In this document: positions 8,901-17,863 of the stretch, one piece after another
How positions within the stretch are numbered: the first letter of the stretch is position 1
Layout: the number at the start of each line of letters is the position of its first letter
Assembly: GCF_900099915.1 (NCBI RefSeq)
Contig: NZ_FNDB01000019.1
Span: 1-64,000, forward strand
Length of the DNA: 64,000 nucleotides
Source: Flavobacterium omnivorum
GTDB lineage: Bacteria > Bacteroidota > Bacteroidia > Flavobacteriales > Flavobacteriaceae
Direction of reading: 5' to 3'
The notes under the pieces: model-generated
The model's database searches: none
The model's input: the letters and a program-made list of their open reading frames with translations, nothing else
Told to the model about the DNA's origin: nothing
Translations under genes and position numbers: made by a program

Positions 8901-9738
8901 AACTGGAAAAATTGCAGCAGGACAATCTTTCTTTGCCATTAGTGATGCGCCAGGAAATGCTGTTTTTAATAATAACATGCGAACCGACAGTAATAACAAT
9001 GTATTAGATAATACTCAGTTTTTCAAAATGACACAAGACAAAACCAAGGTAATCAACACCTTAGAAAAATCAAGAGTTTGGTTGAACTTCACAAATGTAC
9101 AGGGAATATTCAAACAAGCTTTAGTGGGTTATGTGACGGGAGCTACAAATTTATTTGATGGTAATTTTGATGGAGAAAGTTTTGACGGTCATGAATTTGT
9201 TGATTTTTATAGTATAAATTCAAATAAAAATTTATCAATACAAGGTCGTACTTTACCATTTGATAAAAATGATGAAGTGATTTTAGGTTTCAGAACGACC
9301 GTTGCCGGCACCTTTAAAATAAGTATCGATCATGTTGATGGCTTTCTGCAAAGTCAAGAAGTGTTTATAAAAGACAAAGTATTGCAAACTATTTTTAATT
9401 TGAAAAATGGAGACTATACCTTTACAACCACCGAAGGAGTATTTAACGAACGTTTTGTCTTACTTTATTCGAACAAAAGTTTAGGAACTAACGACATAAC
9501 TACTACACAATCTTCTGTTTTGGTTTCTCATAAAAGCAAGCAGATCAATATCAATTCAGCTGTCGAACCCATAGACAAAGTGTATATTTATGATTTAGCA
9601 GGACGACAAATATATCAGAAAGACAAGATTAACACTAACACATTTTCAATATTAGAGCTTGATTTAAGCCATCAACCCTTATTCGTGAAAACAATACTAC
9701 AAAGTGACAAAGTAGTTACTACTAAAATTTTATTTTAA
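5989..9738 (+). CDS. secreted protein with two ice-binding (DUF3494) domains and a T9SS type C sorting signal
   Basis: A 1249-residue export protein. A signal peptide covers about 1-23 (cleavage near VVFSQ). Two DUF3494 ice-binding beta-solenoid domains lie at about 29-235 (start GTTSKFLLFTSLGAVTNAG) and 323-520 (start SSFALFTTAGAIANTG). Three related Ig-like repeats with the pattern SxxQxxCSxxQPxxLxLxG ... VxWQ ... TTxYRAVV follow at about 236-320, 521-612 and 613-705. A region beginning TWNGTSWNNGPPN (from about 710), common in flavobacterial cell-surface proteins, leads to a C-terminus (VYIYDLAGRQIYQ ... TTKILF) like the type C signal of the type IX secretion system. It should therefore be secreted or surface-attached. 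DUF3494 proteins bind ice or serve as ice adhesins; tandem domains suggest stronger binding. Ice binding itself is inferred from the family. Confidence 0.9.
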   Translation: MKANLPQLLTSLFLIIQTSVVFSQYNNPIAPSVGTTSKFLLFTSLGAVTNAGSTSIYAGNVGTNSGAFTGFESLQTQPFALFNATPETAQCATDLGALYTDLNSRLADIETTGGYGSTITTLTQGIYNTGGAISVNGTLTLDGQNNPNSRFIIRSGGAFTMGAGSKIILTNGTQAQNVFWIITGAVSLAANSEAKGIFISSAAISLGANCTLEGGVLTTAGAITTLDGMSLATPSMLLKENQSINSGATPADLVLIRNNNPILKWQSATDSNFTNPTDINHYLGTLSGFCIGPLTSTTYYRVAVLIDGSTVYSNTVKIDIVVPPTMEGPASSFALFTTAGAIANTGISTNMANIGTNAGVITGQFTNMSLLHVQDALTTACANFILPLFNSLKNITTTSTHPAALGAGETLQPGVYQIASAATLGGILTLDGQGLSNSVFIFKITGALAMAAHSQIIVTNGAITSNIFWVIDGALEVGAFSDVKGNFICLAGAIALGNNTIAEGRFLTIAGAITLENATLSIPIIPIASSNQVICSGAQPNALTLTGNVTTVVQWQKSTDLVFSNPTDIPNTTASLTGAEMGNVSATTYFRAVVTIGSKTLNSTIVTIAINQATIPGIISSNQEFCSVSQPADLILEGNCGSVVKWQSALDSDFTTPIDIENTTNTLSGIAIGTVTVTTFYRAVVQNCTCCPIGYATPAEISIATPTTWNGTSWNNGPPNSTRSAIFSGNYTASENIDACSITINNGAVVTINTGATMTATNELNISGGSLTFENNASLIQINDGIINSGNVTYKRQSTPVRNSDYTYWSSPVAGQILSAAFPNSPLNTIYSFDAFSTPEDYIRVTPSSSMGIGKGYIVQGPQTNSSFPASTYETNFFGIPNNGILETPIGPSDSSNLIGNPYPSAIDADQFLALNSALLDGTIYFWTHSTAIQLASQISNPGSGAYAYTSDDYASYNLLGGVAVFAGGIPTGKIAAGQSFFAISDAPGNAVFNNNMRTDSNNNVLDNTQFFKMTQDKTKVINTLEKSRVWLNFTNVQGIFKQALVGYVTGATNLFDGNFDGESFDGHEFVDFYSINSNKNLSIQGRTLPFDKNDEVILGFRTTVAGTFKISIDHVDGFLQSQEVFIKDKVLQTIFNLKNGDYTFTTTEGVFNERFVLLYSNKSLGTNDITTTQSSVLVSHKSKQININSAVEPIDKVYIYDLAGRQIYQKDKINTNTFSILELDLSHQPLFVKTILQSDKVVTTKILF

Positions 9739-9817
9739 CAAAATCTAAATAAAGACGGTAGTCATAATAATCAAAAGACAACAAAACAAAAGATAGTCGT
9801 TTATTATAGTAACCCCC

Positions 9818-11935
9818 CTATTGATTTAAAATCCCATCGTCTTCCTTCTTCTCTTTATTCAATAAATTCGGGTTTTCTTTGGCTAATTTATTTTTGGTTG
9901 GAAGCTTGTAATTCAGGCTAAAGCCAAATTTCCTCGTGTCTTGTTTACTACTGATTAGCAAGGGTGTTTCAAACGAATTGAAAGCATTTCTATTGGTATT
10001 CAAAACATCGTCAGCATAAATAGAAAGTGTCAATTGGTCTTTAAAGAACTTTTTAGAGAATGTCAAATCCAAAGAGTTTCTGATGGGTTCAACGGCTATG
10101 AAATAAAAGTAATTCCCTTTTGGAATAATATAATTATAATTGGCTACAAATTTTATTTTTTCTGGCAATACTAGCTGCGACATGAAGTTTAGCATCCAAA
10201 AGCCGTTAGTATCAACATTTGGGATTTGGTGGTATTGGTAGCCTGCATACACATATAAAAAATTCATTGTATCTGGATTCACATTCATTTTCAAAGTTTC
10301 TGCCAGTCCTTTGGTAAACAACATGTACGGAATAGGCATTCCAACGCTAAAATTATGAATCTTAACCTCGGGAATATTTTCATTAGTATTTACTACCAAA
10401 TCAGCATCAAGTGTGACTCTATTTATCACTTGATTCTTAGCAGAACTGATGTTATAACTGATAAAAGCATAATCAAAAGCGCTCAATTTTACCTCATAAT
10501 TATCAAAAATGGTGGGTTGTAAATTGGGATTACCGGAATAATCTACGTTTGGATTTTGATAATTGGTGTTGTTTGGGTTCAATGCTGAGGTACTTGGAAG
10601 CGTAATTTTTTTATTGTAATTCATGTTGAAATTAACCGAATTACTAAAATTATACTGCGCACTCGCATTGGGAAAAAATCGAAATTGCTTAAAAGCACTT
10701 AAAACAGCCACATCTGTTTTGCCTGTAATGTTGTACTCTTCGGCGCGACCGCCAACAATAAAATTCATTTTGTCAAACTTAGTCTGTACTTCTACATACG
10801 AAGCAGCTGTCCTCCTTTTGTATTCTAAATTGGTAACGCCTCTGCTAGCTGCATCAAAAAGCAACTCTTCGTACAAAGCCCCCAAACTCACTTTTCCTTC
10901 ATCAGAGAACTTGATGGGTTGTGAGAAATCAACCTTAGCATTGTATAAATTTTGATGAGAAGAATTGGCTAAAGTGACAAGTGAATTCCCTACTGGACTT
11001 AATTCAAAGTCATTTGTATTGTTGTTGTAATTGAACTTGAATTCTAGCTTTTTGGAGGTGTTTTCGAATTTTTTCTGATACGTAACAACCGCATCTTGGC
11101 GCAAGCCTGAACTCATAGAGGCATCATTAGTACTAAAACCGGGTCCGTTTCCAAGTGTATAACTGTCATTATTATTGTGAGTGATATCATAATTCAAGAG
11201 CAAACGATCCTTACCAATATCAAATGTCAAAGCCGATTTGACAAAATTATTTCGCCCTACACGATCTGCATCTGTTTTAGACAACAAAGAATTCATCCCA
11301 TTTCCCTGTTTTTCTAAAGAAGCCCACACCGCACTTTCTCTATAATTTTGTCCCAAATTCAACTGCCACCCAAAATATTTATTCTTGGCACTTAACAAAA
11401 GACTGTTGTTCATTCTTCACCGTACCTGGTCATAACTCGTAAAACTCGTGCTATTGGTATAGGTGGCACTCAAGTAATTCTTAGCATTTTTATTAGTAAT
11501 AATATTCAAAATCGCTCCACCAGAAGTAGCTGGAAATTCAGCACCCGGTTGTGTAATAATCTCTATTTTTTCAATTGCATTTGCAGGCATTCCTTCTAAA
11601 AAAGCATTCAACTCATTCGTCGAAATATTTAATGGTCTACCGTCCATAAATACGTCCAATTGTTTTCCTTGGTACATCATTCCTGCAATATCCGAAGCTA
11701 TTAAACCCGGAAGTTTTTTTATTCCTTCCAGCACCGATCCCGTGTTTAAACTAGGTTGGTCTGAAAAATTAAATATCGTACGATCTGCTTTTTGCTCGAT
11801 CGCTTTTTTTGTTTTTATAACAGTAACCTCAATTAATTGCGTTGTTTTTTCGGGAGCTTTTTCAGCAGTAGTTTGGGCAGAAACGGCAAACACACTTGCA
11901 AAAGTCATCATGGCGATTAGACCTAATTTTCGCAT
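9818..11935 (-). pseudogene. outer-membrane beta-barrel protein (TonB-receptor type) split by an in-frame TGA
   Basis: Reading right to left, 11935-11417 encodes a signal peptide (MRKLGLIAMMTFASVFAVSAQ) and a TonB-receptor plug (LEGIKKLPGL ... LDVFMDGRPLNIS ... IEKIEIITQPGAEFPATSGGAILNI), ending ...SYDQVR then TGA. One codon later the same frame resumes (MNNSLLLSAKNKYFGWQLN) and runs to 9818, encoding the barrel strands (531 residues). Together they make about 704 residues, a sensible length for an outer-membrane beta-barrel family receptor whose carboxypeptidase-like N-domain is absent. A Trp codon TGG turned to TGA explains the break. Barrel and plug are both needed for function, so the gene is probably dead unless the stop is read through. 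The last 325 bp are duplicated at 1557-1880. Ligand unknown. Confidence 0.85.
11417..11419 (-). other. internal stop codon TGA in the beta-barrel gene
   Basis: The two reading frames are the same frame: TGA at 11419-11417, an AGA codon at 11416-11414, then ATG at 11413. The sequence around it (QVR-stop-R-MNNSLLLS) suggests a former Trp (TGG). No frameshift is involved. Confidence 0.85.
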
Positions 11936-12039
11936 ATTATTTTATTTAATTTTTGCTATAAGACTTTGTAAGATATTATTTGTTACAGTTTTTCGAATAA
12001 TTTTAGTCCCTAAAAAAATCGGTCGTAAATAAATTCATC

Positions 12040-12047
12040 TATCTTTG
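12040..12047 (+). promoter_or_regulatory. Bacteroidota -7 promoter motif
   Basis: TATCTTTG fits TAnnTTTG exactly and lies 24 bp before the ATG of the DMT transporter gene. No good -33 TTG was found at the usual spacing, so this is a motif call only. Confidence 0.5.
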
Positions 12048-12070
12048 CCCGCTTTTTAAAATTGAAAAAA

Positions 12071-12967
12071 ATGATAAAAAATAGTGTACTAAAAGGAGTT
12101 TTACTAGTTGGTCTAGGTGCTACGAGCTACGGAATGCTGGCTACTTTTGTAAAAATAGCTTACGGTGAAGGTTTTACGACTCCCGAAGTTACCATCGCTC
12201 AATTTGTTTATGGAATTACAGGAATGCTGTTGATTAATCTTTTTCAAAAAGTTAAAAAAGGAAATGATGTGGTTAAAGCATCCAAGAAAAATATTTCTCA
12301 ATTAATGCTGGCAGGAACTTCCTTAGGGCTGACTAGTATTTTTTATTATTTGGCTGTAAAATATATCCCTGTTTCGATTGCCATTGTTTTATTGATGCAA
12401 ACCGTTTGGATGGGTGTTTTATTCGAAATGATTCTAGAAAAGAAAAGACCGTCAAACCAAAAAATAATAGCTGTCATTATCGTGCTTTTTGGCACAGCAC
12501 TTGCCACAAATCTCATACAAAGCAAAGTAGATTTAGACTGGCGTGGCATCGTTTTAGGATTTTTAGCAGCGACCTCCTTTACGACAACAATGTTTACGGC
12601 TAATCGGGTTGCTACTCATGTTTCCTCAGCACAACGCAGCCTTTATATGCTGCTTGGAGGCGCAGTAATTGTAGCTGGATTTGCCATAGCCACACAAACA
12701 GGCACATTCAATTTTGAGATTTTCCGAAAATGGGGACTTATACTAGCGCTTTTTGGAACTATAATTCCGCCTTTGTTGTTAAATGCCGGTTTCCCGCTAA
12801 CAGGAATTGGTTTAGGAAGCATCGTCTCGGCCCTAGAACTGCCTGTATCAGTACTAATGGCCTATTTTCTATTGAGTGAAAAAGTAACTCTGATCCAATG
12901 GATTGGCATCATTTTGATTATTTTTGCGATTGTGATTATGAATGTTAATTTTAAAAAATTCAAGTAA
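12071..12967 (+). CDS. EamA/DMT-family transporter
   Basis: A protein of about 298 residues made of roughly ten hydrophobic helices in two repeated EamA halves (about 1-150 and 155-295), the layout of the drug/metabolite transporter superfamily. Each half ends in a typical helix pair (VSIAIVLLMQTVWMG; IGLGSIVSALELPVSVLMAYFLLSE). Such inner-membrane exporters move small metabolites, amino acids or drugs; the substrate cannot be read. I chose the ATG at 12071 over an upstream TTG at 12062. It diverges from the broken beta-barrel gene and has its own promoter motif. Confidence 0.85.
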   Translation: MIKNSVLKGVLLVGLGATSYGMLATFVKIAYGEGFTTPEVTIAQFVYGITGMLLINLFQKVKKGNDVVKASKKNISQLMLAGTSLGLTSIFYYLAVKYIPVSIAIVLLMQTVWMGVLFEMILEKKRPSNQKIIAVIIVLFGTALATNLIQSKVDLDWRGIVLGFLAATSFTTTMFTANRVATHVSSAQRSLYMLLGGAVIVAGFAIATQTGTFNFEIFRKWGLILALFGTIIPPLLLNAGFPLTGIGLGSIVSALELPVSVLMAYFLLSEKVTLIQWIGIILIIFAIVIMNVNFKKFK

Positions 12968-13035
12968 CTTCAATTTGATGCTATTTGCTTTTATTTCATT
13001 TAAATTTTTATAAATTCGTACTAAATAACTTTATT

Positions 13036-13389
13036 ATGAATTTACCTTGGCATTTGTACGTGATGGCTTTTATTTACTTTATTGCTGGATTAAACCATTT
13101 CAGAAACCCGAGACTGTACCTGAAAATAATCCCTCCTTATTTTCCGAATCCAAAATTATTAAACCAAATTAGCGGTTTGGGGGAGATTTTTTTGGGAATT
13201 GTACTCTGCATTCCACTACTTTCAAGCTACGCTGCTTGGGGAGTTATTGCGCTACTGATCGCCATTTTTCCCACACATCTCTATATGTATTTTGATGAAA
13301 AAGCGAGAATGGGCTTGCCTAAATGGGTTTTGCTTTTGCGAATGCCTTTACAATTACTATTAATTTTTTGGGCCTACCAATATACCTAA
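13036..13389 (+). CDS. DoxX-like four-helix membrane protein
   Basis: A protein of about 117 residues with four hydrophobic segments, starting MNLPWHLYVMAFIYFIAGLNHFRNP. The GLNHF motif early in the first helix and PPYFPNPKLL are typical of DoxX-family or MauE-like small membrane proteins. A TTG-started longer reading frame exists from 12985, but the ATG at 13036 gives the canonical N-terminus. Function in this subgroup is not established; relatives take part in redox or detoxification processes. It ends 4 bp before the AlkB gene, so the two are probably cotranscribed. Confidence 0.8.
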   Translation: MNLPWHLYVMAFIYFIAGLNHFRNPRLYLKIIPPYFPNPKLLNQISGLGEIFLGIVLCIPLLSSYAAWGVIALLIAIFPTHLYMYFDEKARMGLPKWVLLLRMPLQLLLIFWAYQYT

Positions 13390-13393
13390 TCCC

Positions 13394-14002
13394 GTGAAAT
13401 CACTCTTTGAATCTTCATCAGAACCAGTATATCTTGACTTGCCAGACGCTGAAATTATTTATTATCCTCACTTTTTTGACAAAGAGCAAGCCGATATCAT
13501 TTTTGCCAAATTAGAGACAGATATCCCATGGCAGCAAGATGACATTAGGGTCTATGGAAAAATGCATCCACAACCTCGCTTAACGGCTTTATTTGGAAAT
13601 GAAGGAAAGCCATATTCTTATTCTAATATAACCATGCAACCGAACCCATGGAATTTACTTTTGCAAGAGATAAAGGCAAAAATCGAAACCGTCGCGGCTA
13701 CTACTTTTACAACGGTATTACTCAATCAATATCGCGATGGAAAAGACAGCAACGGCTGGCACGCCGATAACGAAAAAGAATTAGGCGTAAATCCGGTAAT
13801 TGCATCAGTGAGCTTTGGAACAGAACGAGCGTTTCAACTGAGGCATAATTTTGAAAAAGAGCTAAAAAAAACAATTAATCTGGAACACGGAAGCTTATTA
13901 TTGATGAAAGGGACGACACAACATTTCTGGAAGCACCAAATTCCGAAAACAGCAAAGACTATCGGCTCCAGAATAAATGGTACTTTTCGGGTAATCAAGT
14001 AG
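13394..14002 (+). CDS. alkB: AlkB-family 2OG/Fe(II) dioxygenase, DNA alkylation repair
   Basis: A 202-residue dioxygenase starting at GTG. The facial triad is His123 and Asp125 (GWHADNE) plus His181 (FWKHQIP). Arg193 and Arg199 (GSRINGTFRVI) are the 2-oxoglutarate and substrate-pocket arginines. A QPRLTALFG segment at about 60-68 is the nucleotide-recognition lid of AlkB homologues. The enzyme should oxidatively remove methyl groups such as 1-methyladenine and 3-methylcytosine from DNA, releasing formaldehyde. It is about the size of the human ALKBH2/3 core type that is common in Bacteroidota. It follows the DoxX-like gene by 4 bp. Confidence 0.9.
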   Translation: MKSLFESSSEPVYLDLPDAEIIYYPHFFDKEQADIIFAKLETDIPWQQDDIRVYGKMHPQPRLTALFGNEGKPYSYSNITMQPNPWNLLLQEIKAKIETVAATTFTTVLLNQYRDGKDSNGWHADNEKELGVNPVIASVSFGTERAFQLRHNFEKELKKTINLEHGSLLLMKGTTQHFWKHQIPKTAKTIGSRINGTFRVIK

Positions 14003-14047
14003 ATATTGTCTTAAAAATGTAGTAGATTTGAAATAAATACTCTAATC

Positions 14048-14875
14048 ATGAATGATCTAATTGCCTATTTTTCTACTATTCCTTCATCACATAGAAGTTT
14101 AATTCTTGTGGGCGGCATTACTTTTTTCTGGCTGATAGAAAATGCTTATCCACTTTTCAACTTCAATTACAAAAAATGGCATCATGCAGGTATCAATATT
14201 TTTATGACATTTACCACTATTGTCGTCAATTTTTGCTTGGCTTTCATCTTGTTGAAAACAGCTGATTGGACCATTGCAAACCATTTTGGCATTTTGCAAT
14301 GGCTACCTAAAATGTCGGTATGGTTTTATGCGCTTACGGGTCTACTGCTACTGGATCTAATTGGAGCTTACTTGGTCCATTTAGTAGAACATAAAACTAA
14401 AATCCTATGGCGTTTCCATTTAATTCATCATACAGATACATGGATAGACACCACCACAGCAAACAGGCATCATCCTGGTGAAAGTGTTATTCGGTTTACT
14501 TTTACTGCACTAGGTGTTTTAATCATTGGAACCCCCATGTGGCTGGTTTTCCTGTACCAAACACTATCTGTTGTAGCAACGCAGTTCAACCATGCTAACA
14601 TCTCGCTACCAAAAAAAGTAGATACTATCTTGAGTTATTTTATTGTTTCTCCAGACATGCATAAAGTACACCATCATCATGTTCTTCCTTACACGGATAG
14701 TAATTATGGAAATATCTTCTCCATTTGGGATAGACTATTTGGCACTTTTATGACGCTCCCTAAAGAGGAAATCGTTTACGGAATCGATACGCATCCCCAC
14801 CCTGAAGAGCACAATGAATTAAAAAATTTATTAAAAATACCCTTTAAAAAACAGCCTTTAAAAAAAAATCAGTAA
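14048..14875 (+). CDS. sterol desaturase / fatty acid hydroxylase family protein
   Basis: A 275-residue inner-membrane enzyme with four or five hydrophobic helices. The histidine clusters of the di-iron hydroxylase family are present: HLVEH, HLIHHTD (WRFHLIHHTD), NRHHPGES and HKVHHHH, at about residues 111-225. The family hydroxylates or desaturates lipids, carotenoids or sterol-like substrates using O2. The exact substrate cannot be read. It lies on the same strand 45 bp after alkB and may belong to the same transcript. Confidence 0.88.
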   Translation: MNDLIAYFSTIPSSHRSLILVGGITFFWLIENAYPLFNFNYKKWHHAGINIFMTFTTIVVNFCLAFILLKTADWTIANHFGILQWLPKMSVWFYALTGLLLLDLIGAYLVHLVEHKTKILWRFHLIHHTDTWIDTTTANRHHPGESVIRFTFTALGVLIIGTPMWLVFLYQTLSVVATQFNHANISLPKKVDTILSYFIVSPDMHKVHHHHVLPYTDSNYGNIFSIWDRLFGTFMTLPKEEIVYGIDTHPHPEEHNELKNLLKIPFKKQPLKKNQ

Positions 14876-14992
14876 AAAATATAAAAAAAGCAATCTTTTG
14901 ATAAAAGCTAAATATTTTTTTCTTAATATTGGAATTAAATTAGAATTGTAATTTATTAATCATTAATACTTATTTGAATTAATTTTCACGTG

Positions 14993-15271
14993 ATGAAAAA
15001 GAGTAACCGAAAAGAATTGAACTGGGAGCAAACAGAAAAACTTGTTACAATGGCTTTAGAAGAAAAAAACCCTTTTGAAATCATCAAAAAAGAATTTGGT
15101 CTGGCCGAGAAAGAAATTCTTGAGATCATGAAAAAGAAGATGCCAGCTGAAAAATTCGAAATGTGGAAAAAGAAAGCGACTGCAAACAAACCAAAACCAA
15201 AACCCGTTAAAATTGACGATTTTGATGAAGATCTAGATGGTAAATATTATATAAAAAACAAACTTGATTAA
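14993..15271 (+). CDS. DUF2805 (TIGR03643-type) protein
   Basis: A small charged protein of about 92 residues. The N-terminal half (LNWEQTEKLVTMALEEKNPFEIIKKEFGL...EILEIMKKKM) forms a helix-turn-helix-like fold in which a family-wide pattern FExIxxxFGLxExExxxxM is clear. The tail is lysine- and aspartate-rich. The DUF2805/TIGR03643 family is uncharacterised; the short HTH suggests nucleic acid contact, but that is inference. I chose ATG at 14993 over GTG at 14990. A strong terminator follows immediately. Confidence 0.75.
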   Translation: MKKSNRKELNWEQTEKLVTMALEEKNPFEIIKKEFGLAEKEILEIMKKKMPAEKFEMWKKKATANKPKPKPVKIDDFDEDLDGKYYIKNKLD

Positions 15272-15276
15272 AGACA

Positions 15277-15303
15277 AAACTCCTGAAATTCAGGAGTTTT
15301 TTT
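15277..15303 (+). terminator. rho-independent terminator after the DUF2805 gene
   Basis: Stem AAACTCCTG (15277-15285) pairs with CAGGAGTTT (15291-15299) across AAATT, followed by a run of T. Confidence 0.85.
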
Positions 15304-15330
15304 GTTTCTTTTCTTTAAAATCTAATTAAT

Positions 15331-15672
15331 GTGGTAACAGTATTAGTACAAAATGATAATTTTATTTTTGAAATTATAGGACTTCATAAAATTTGGGCAA
15401 TGGAAAGCAAAATTATTGTACCAAAAACAAGCATTATCAGAGCCCACCACGAACCAGAAGATTTCACCTTTTGGAAAGGCTTTAGAATGCCAGGAACTGA
15501 AATCCCAGGATTAATTGCTTCCGGAACATTTTATAAAAAAGGCAGGAATTTTTGGGACGTCATGAACAAAAAAAATGCGGTGGTAGTTGAATTGAAAGAT
15601 CATTATTTTAAAAAATTAATAATAGAAGTTAAAAACCCAGAGGAAATACTGCATCTATTAAACACGAAATAA
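15331..15672 (+). CDS. PH-like domain protein of unknown function
   Basis: A 113-residue soluble protein read from GTG at 15331. The pattern (GLHKIWAMESKIIVPKTSI, then WKGFRMPGTEIPGLIASGTF and NFWDVMNKKNAVVVELKD) resembles small bacterial pleckstrin-homology-like proteins in which a beta barrel carries a conserved RMPGTxxPGxxxxGTF loop. No catalytic residues are evident. The N-terminal strand upstream of the first internal ATG (residue 24) is part of the fold, which supports the GTG start. Function unknown. Confidence 0.65.
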   Translation: MVTVLVQNDNFIFEIIGLHKIWAMESKIIVPKTSIIRAHHEPEDFTFWKGFRMPGTEIPGLIASGTFYKKGRNFWDVMNKKNAVVVELKDHYFKKLIIEVKNPEEILHLLNTK

Positions 15673-15949
15673 TCTACTTCATCACAGCAATTCGAAGTCC
15701 AAAAAGACTAAAGATCTAATTCAGTCTATGAAAGCCTTGCCACTTTAAAATTGTATCACAATTCTAGAAATTCCTACACCTTACTTTGTATTAAACAGGG
15801 CTAATAGCCTTGAAAAATACTTTTAAAAACTACAGCTACATATAGTAAATCACCTCTTCCGAAACTGATGATAGTCAAAAGAAGCTATACGTAACCAAAG
15901 AATACAGTCTAAAATAATATAATTTTTTCCAACAAAAATAGCCACGTAT

Positions 15950-16816
15950 TTATTTTTGAGAACGCTGAAAATCCTGTCTGATTTTTTGTTCTTTCAGAAT
16001 AGTATTTAAAAAAGGCTTTGTTACCGTTTCAACTTCACTTTCAGAAATATCCAATACCTTAGGATTCGTAACTAACTTTAACCATGGTTTAGAAGCGGCA
16101 AAATCATACGCACCAAAAACGATTACCGGAGTTCCCTTTACCCTAACAGTTTCGGGATCGGCTAATTCCCATTGCTCTGCCCAATCATACAATTTACGTG
16201 CATCTTTTTCTTGCAGTCTTAAACAAGAATGAGAAGCGGGGTATCCTGGTAGAGCATATTGATGCCATCCCACACCCAATTTATTTTCTATGTTGAAATT
16301 CCAATGTAATTCCCATTCATCATCAAAAGTACTAGTGGTTTGCTCTGCTTTCCAGTTTGTAAAAAAAAGTCCTGTAGGAGTTTTATCTTTTTCACGTCCC
16401 ATATTAGTTGGGCCAGTATAAATTAACTGCCCTTTTTCATACGCCGCAAAGGTTTGAGTAGGATACGAGAAAAAAACAATCTTGTTAACTTCTTTCAAGG
16501 AAGAAACCTCTAATGGAAAAGGGAAGTAAAATTCTATATCTCCACTGCTATCATCTGGAATTACAACAGAATCCATTTCTTTAAAATTGGCTTCATCAGT
16601 CCTATTTAAGGCATATACAATATTTAATTGCGCAACATCATTACTGTTTTTTGACAAAAATTCTTTGGCGCTTTCGATATGATATGCTCTTTTTTTAGGC
16701 TCGTACCTTTCTTTGACAATGACAGTTTCATTTGTTGTATCCTGTTTATCTTGTTGTTTACAAGAAAAGAATAAGATTGCAATACTAATATTTAAAATAA
16801 GGGCTATTTTTTTCAT
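15950..16816 (-). CDS. L,D-transpeptidase (YkuD) lipoprotein
   Basis: A 288-residue lipoprotein: signal peptide with lipobox FFSC (Cys19). The YkuD catalytic domain covers about 110-235. Its active-site motif is ASHSCLRL with Cys198 and His196, preceded by the conserved His185 (GWHQYALPG) and a PTGLFFTNW loop. The usual SHGC reads SHSC here, a tolerated change in several flavobacterial members. These enzymes form 3-3 cross-links in peptidoglycan or attach proteins to it. It should sit in the periplasm, anchored to a membrane. It stands alone between non-coding stretches of 277 and 321 bp. Confidence 0.85.
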   Translation of the reverse strand: MKKIALILNISIAILFFSCKQQDKQDTTNETVIVKERYEPKKRAYHIESAKEFLSKNSNDVAQLNIVYALNRTDEANFKEMDSVVIPDDSSGDIEFYFPFPLEVSSLKEVNKIVFFSYPTQTFAAYEKGQLIYTGPTNMGREKDKTPTGLFFTNWKAEQTTSTFDDEWELHWNFNIENKLGVGWHQYALPGYPASHSCLRLQEKDARKLYDWAEQWELADPETVRVKGTPVIVFGAYDFAASKPWLKLVTNPKVLDISESEVETVTKPFLNTILKEQKIRQDFQRSQK

Positions 16817-17137
16817 AAGGGTATTTTATTGTTTTTTGGAATAGTCATTTGCAAAAATGATCTTTTTTACAAAGTTACTTGTTACATAATTATGATATTT
16901 TCTTGTCTAATTTAAATATTGGCAAAACTTAAAGTCGACACTACTTTACACCAAATGACTCCATTTAATGGTTGAAGAAGTTATTTGCCACCAAATAAAC
17001 ACAACATATAACAACATCTTAAGCTTTTTTTTTGGAACTACAAAAACGTTAATACTATGCCATTTTACCTTTTAGTATCGCTTAAAAAAAGCTAAATACT
17101 TAACTTTGCTAATCACGTCACACAAAAAGAAAATAAC
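16817..17137. other. intergenic region between divergent genes
   Basis: AT-rich stretch between the transpeptidase gene (leftward) and the reductase gene (rightward). It should carry both promoters. TAACTTTG at 17101-17108, 30 bp before the reductase start, fits the -7 motif TAnnTTTG. No hairpin or gene was seen. Confidence 0.45.
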
Positions 17138-17854
17138 ATGAACGACTTAAAAAATAAAAATGCACTGATAACCGGTGCCGGAAAAGGAATTGGTAAAGCA
17201 GTTGCTATCGCTTTAGCTAAAGAAGGGGTTAATGTAATCCTAGTTGCCCGAACACAATCGGATTTAGATCAAGTAGCGCAAGAAGTGAATGCTTTGGGAG
17301 TTAAATCATTGACTCTTATAGCTGATGTTGCCAACATTAATTCAGTAAACACCGCAGTAGATAAAGCTTTATCTGAATTTAAAACAATTGACATTCTAAT
17401 CAATAATGCTGGAATTGCTGCTTTTGGTAAATTCCTCGAACTGGAACCTGAAGCTTGGGAACGTATCATTCAAGTCAACTTGATGGGGACGTATTATGCG
17501 ACACGTGCCGTGTTACCAAATATGATTGAAAGACAAACTGGAGATATCATCAATATTTCCTCGACTGCAGGATTAAGTGGAAATGCGTTAACCAGTGCGT
17601 ACAGCGCTTCAAAATTTGCAGTGTTAGGATTGACAGAATCATTGATGCAAGAAGTTCGTAAATACAATATCCGAGTTACAGCCTTAACACCTAGCACTGT
17701 TGCCACTGATATGGCCAAAGAATTGAAACTAACCGATGGAAATCCTGATAAAGTAATGCAAGCCGAAGATATGGCCGAATTAATCATCGCTCAGCTTAAA
17801 TTAAACCGAAGAGTATTTATAAAAAACAGCAGTATTTGGTCTACGAATCCGTAA
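17138..17854 (+). CDS. short-chain dehydrogenase/reductase, 3-ketoacyl-ACP reductase-like
   Basis: A 238-residue SDR enzyme. The NAD(P)-binding motif TGAGKGIG lies at about 12-19, NNAG at about 88-91, and the catalytic Ser (INISSTAG), Tyr and Lys (AYSASKFA) in the right order. It most resembles FabG-type 3-oxoacyl reductases, but the substrate cannot be fixed from sequence, and the main fabG of fatty acid synthesis is probably elsewhere. The gene is monocistronic and convergent with mtaB. Confidence 0.85.
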   Translation: MNDLKNKNALITGAGKGIGKAVAIALAKEGVNVILVARTQSDLDQVAQEVNALGVKSLTLIADVANINSVNTAVDKALSEFKTIDILINNAGIAAFGKFLELEPEAWERIIQVNLMGTYYATRAVLPNMIERQTGDIINISSTAGLSGNALTSAYSASKFAVLGLTESLMQEVRKYNIRVTALTPSTVATDMAKELKLTDGNPDKVMQAEDMAELIIAQLKLNRRVFIKNSSIWSTNP

Positions 17855-17863
17855 TTTTTTTTT

